This document shows, piece by piece, positions 7,161-7,643 of a stretch of 7,643 nucleotides of DNA. A program made the translations under genes and the position numbers. Every line of letters starts with the position of its first letter. Within the stretch, counting starts at the first letter, position 1. This stretch comes from Acidimicrobiia bacterium (lineage in GTDB: Bacteria; Actinomycetota; Acidimicrobiia; Acidimicrobiales; CATQHL01). The stretch is taken from positions 6,961 through 14,603 of the forward strand of contig JAGWAK010000069.1 of NCBI GenBank assembly GCA_021296435.1, written 5' to 3'. Under the pieces are notes generated by a model. That model worked only from the letters and a program-made list of their open reading frames with translations, was not told the DNA's origin and made no database searches.

Positions 7161-7643
7161 ATGAAGCAGGCTCGCACCGTGCGCAGGCTCGACTCGAGGC
7201 GGTGGTTGACCTCGAGGTCCCGCTGGACGGCGCTCATCGCCGCCATCGTGCTGGTGGCCGCCGCATGCGGCGGTGAGGACGGCACGACCGCGGCTCCGCC
7301 CCCGCCCGAACCGGCACCGGCTGATTCGCCGGCGCCGCCCGATTCCGCTCCGGCGCCTGCCGGTGAGGATCCTGCGCCGCCGCCTCCGGAGCCTGCGCCC
7401 GCCGCGGCGGCTGACGGCGCGGCTGCGCCGCCGCCTCCGGAACCTGCTCCGGCGCCTGCCGGTGAGGATCCTGCGCCGCCGCCTCCGGAGCCTGCACCCG
7501 CCCCGGCGGCTGACGGCGCGGCCCCGGCGCCGGCCCCTGAGCCCGCGCCGGCCCCGCCCGAGGCGCCCCCCGCGCCACCTCCGGAGCCGCAGCCCACGGC
7601 CGGCTTCGACGGCGAGACACTCACGCTCGGCTACCTGGTCGAC
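7161..7643 (+). CDS. Lipoprotein substrate-binding protein of the Liv-type transporter, partial (N-terminal 161 codons)
   Basis: Probable extracytoplasmic ligand-binding subunit (periplasmic-binding-protein type 1, LivJ/LivK-like) that delivers substrate to the LivHM channel. Seen: an Arg-rich n-region (1-22) with SRRWL (12-16) resembling a twin-arginine motif, a hydrophobic core (23-35) and a lipobox-like VAAAC with lipidated Cys36, followed by GG. Residues 41-147 are an extreme Pro/Ala/Glu-rich linker with a tandem duplication of 33 residues (63-95 and 96-128). Then GFDGETLTLGYLVD (148-161) looks like the first strand of the binding domain, where the window ends. The start is fixed by a strong SD (7151-7155). 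Assignment as the binding protein rests on the lipoprotein signal, this short strand and the neighbouring livFGHM genes; the ligand domain itself is not visible. Substrate unknown. It lies 180 nt after livM and may also have its own promoter. Confidence 0.8.
   Translation, partial: MKQARTVRRLDSRRWLTSRSRWTALIAAIVLVAAACGGEDGTTAAPPPPEPAPADSPAPPDSAPAPAGEDPAPPPPEPAPAAAADGAAAPPPPEPAPAPAGEDPAPPPPEPAPAPAADGAAPAPAPEPAPAPPEAPPAPPPEPQPTAGFDGETLTLGYLVD
7347..7544 (+). repeat. 99-bp tandem duplication in the lipoprotein linker
   Basis: Two in-frame 99-bp units (7347-7445 and 7446-7544) encode 33 residues each and differ at four residues. The first 50 nt of each are identical (7347-7396 and 7446-7495). 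A 25-nt GC-rich sub-repeat occurs three times (7372-7396, 7423-7447, 7471-7495), the middle copy with one mismatch. Each unit reads as Ala/Pro runs broken by GED, PEP and ADG. Confidence 0.9.

Noticed and set aside
7347..7544. Tandem repeats considered as a CRISPR array or intergenic satellite
   Set aside because: The units are directly adjacent without spacers and preserve the lipoprotein reading frame (99 bp = 33 codons).
6743..7624. Minus-strand frame with Gly/Ala/Ser-rich repeats, resembling a PE_PGRS- or silk-like protein
   Set aside because: It is the reverse complement of the Pro/Ala linker codons. The plus strand has a strong SD, a lipoprotein signal and transporter context; the minus frame has none.

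Overview
The window comes from a very GC-rich bacterium and reads as ordinary chromosomal DNA with no mobile or phage genes. GC-dominated third codon positions, a GTG start, a Lhr helicase of the mycobacterial/actinobacterial kind, and a lipoprotein ending its signal peptide in AAAC-GG point to Actinomycetota. The substrate-binding protein opening (FDGETLTLGYLVD after a low-complexity linker) recalls marine or soil Acidimicrobiia, but that narrower placement is from memory of such proteins and is only a guess.

Layout. Positions 1-3107 (minus strand) hold the N-terminal 1035 codons of a large Lhr-family superfamily 2 helicase; its C-terminus lies beyond the left edge. A 208-bp divergent intergenic region (3108-3315) separates it from a plus-strand transport cluster and carries a GAAC-N4-GTTC palindrome that resembles an actinobacterial LexA/SOS box. 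It also carries an extended -10 element so close to the next start codon that the first transporter mRNA is probably leaderless.

From 3316 to 6980 four tightly packed genes encode a branched-chain amino acid type (HAAT/Liv) ABC transporter in the order ATPase (livF-like), ATPase (livG-like), permease (livH-like), permease (livM-like). Every junction overlaps (8, 1 and 4 nt), so the four are surely co-transcribed and probably translationally coupled. After a 180-bp gap with GC-rich hairpins, a possible internal promoter and a strong ribosome binding site, a lipoprotein substrate-binding protein begins at 7161 and runs off the right edge. It would capture the substrate outside the membrane, the two permeases form the channel, and the two ATPases drive uptake. 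The substrate cannot be read from these sequences: the family handles branched-chain and other amino acids, amides and urea.

The most distinctive points are the roughly 110-residue Pro/Ala-rich tether of the binding lipoprotein, which contains a 33-residue (99-bp) tandem duplication, the SOS-box-like palindrome in front of the helicase gene, and the structured gap before the binding-protein gene. I saw no undescribed multi-gene system here. The two genes cut by the window edges are the main limit on interpretation.
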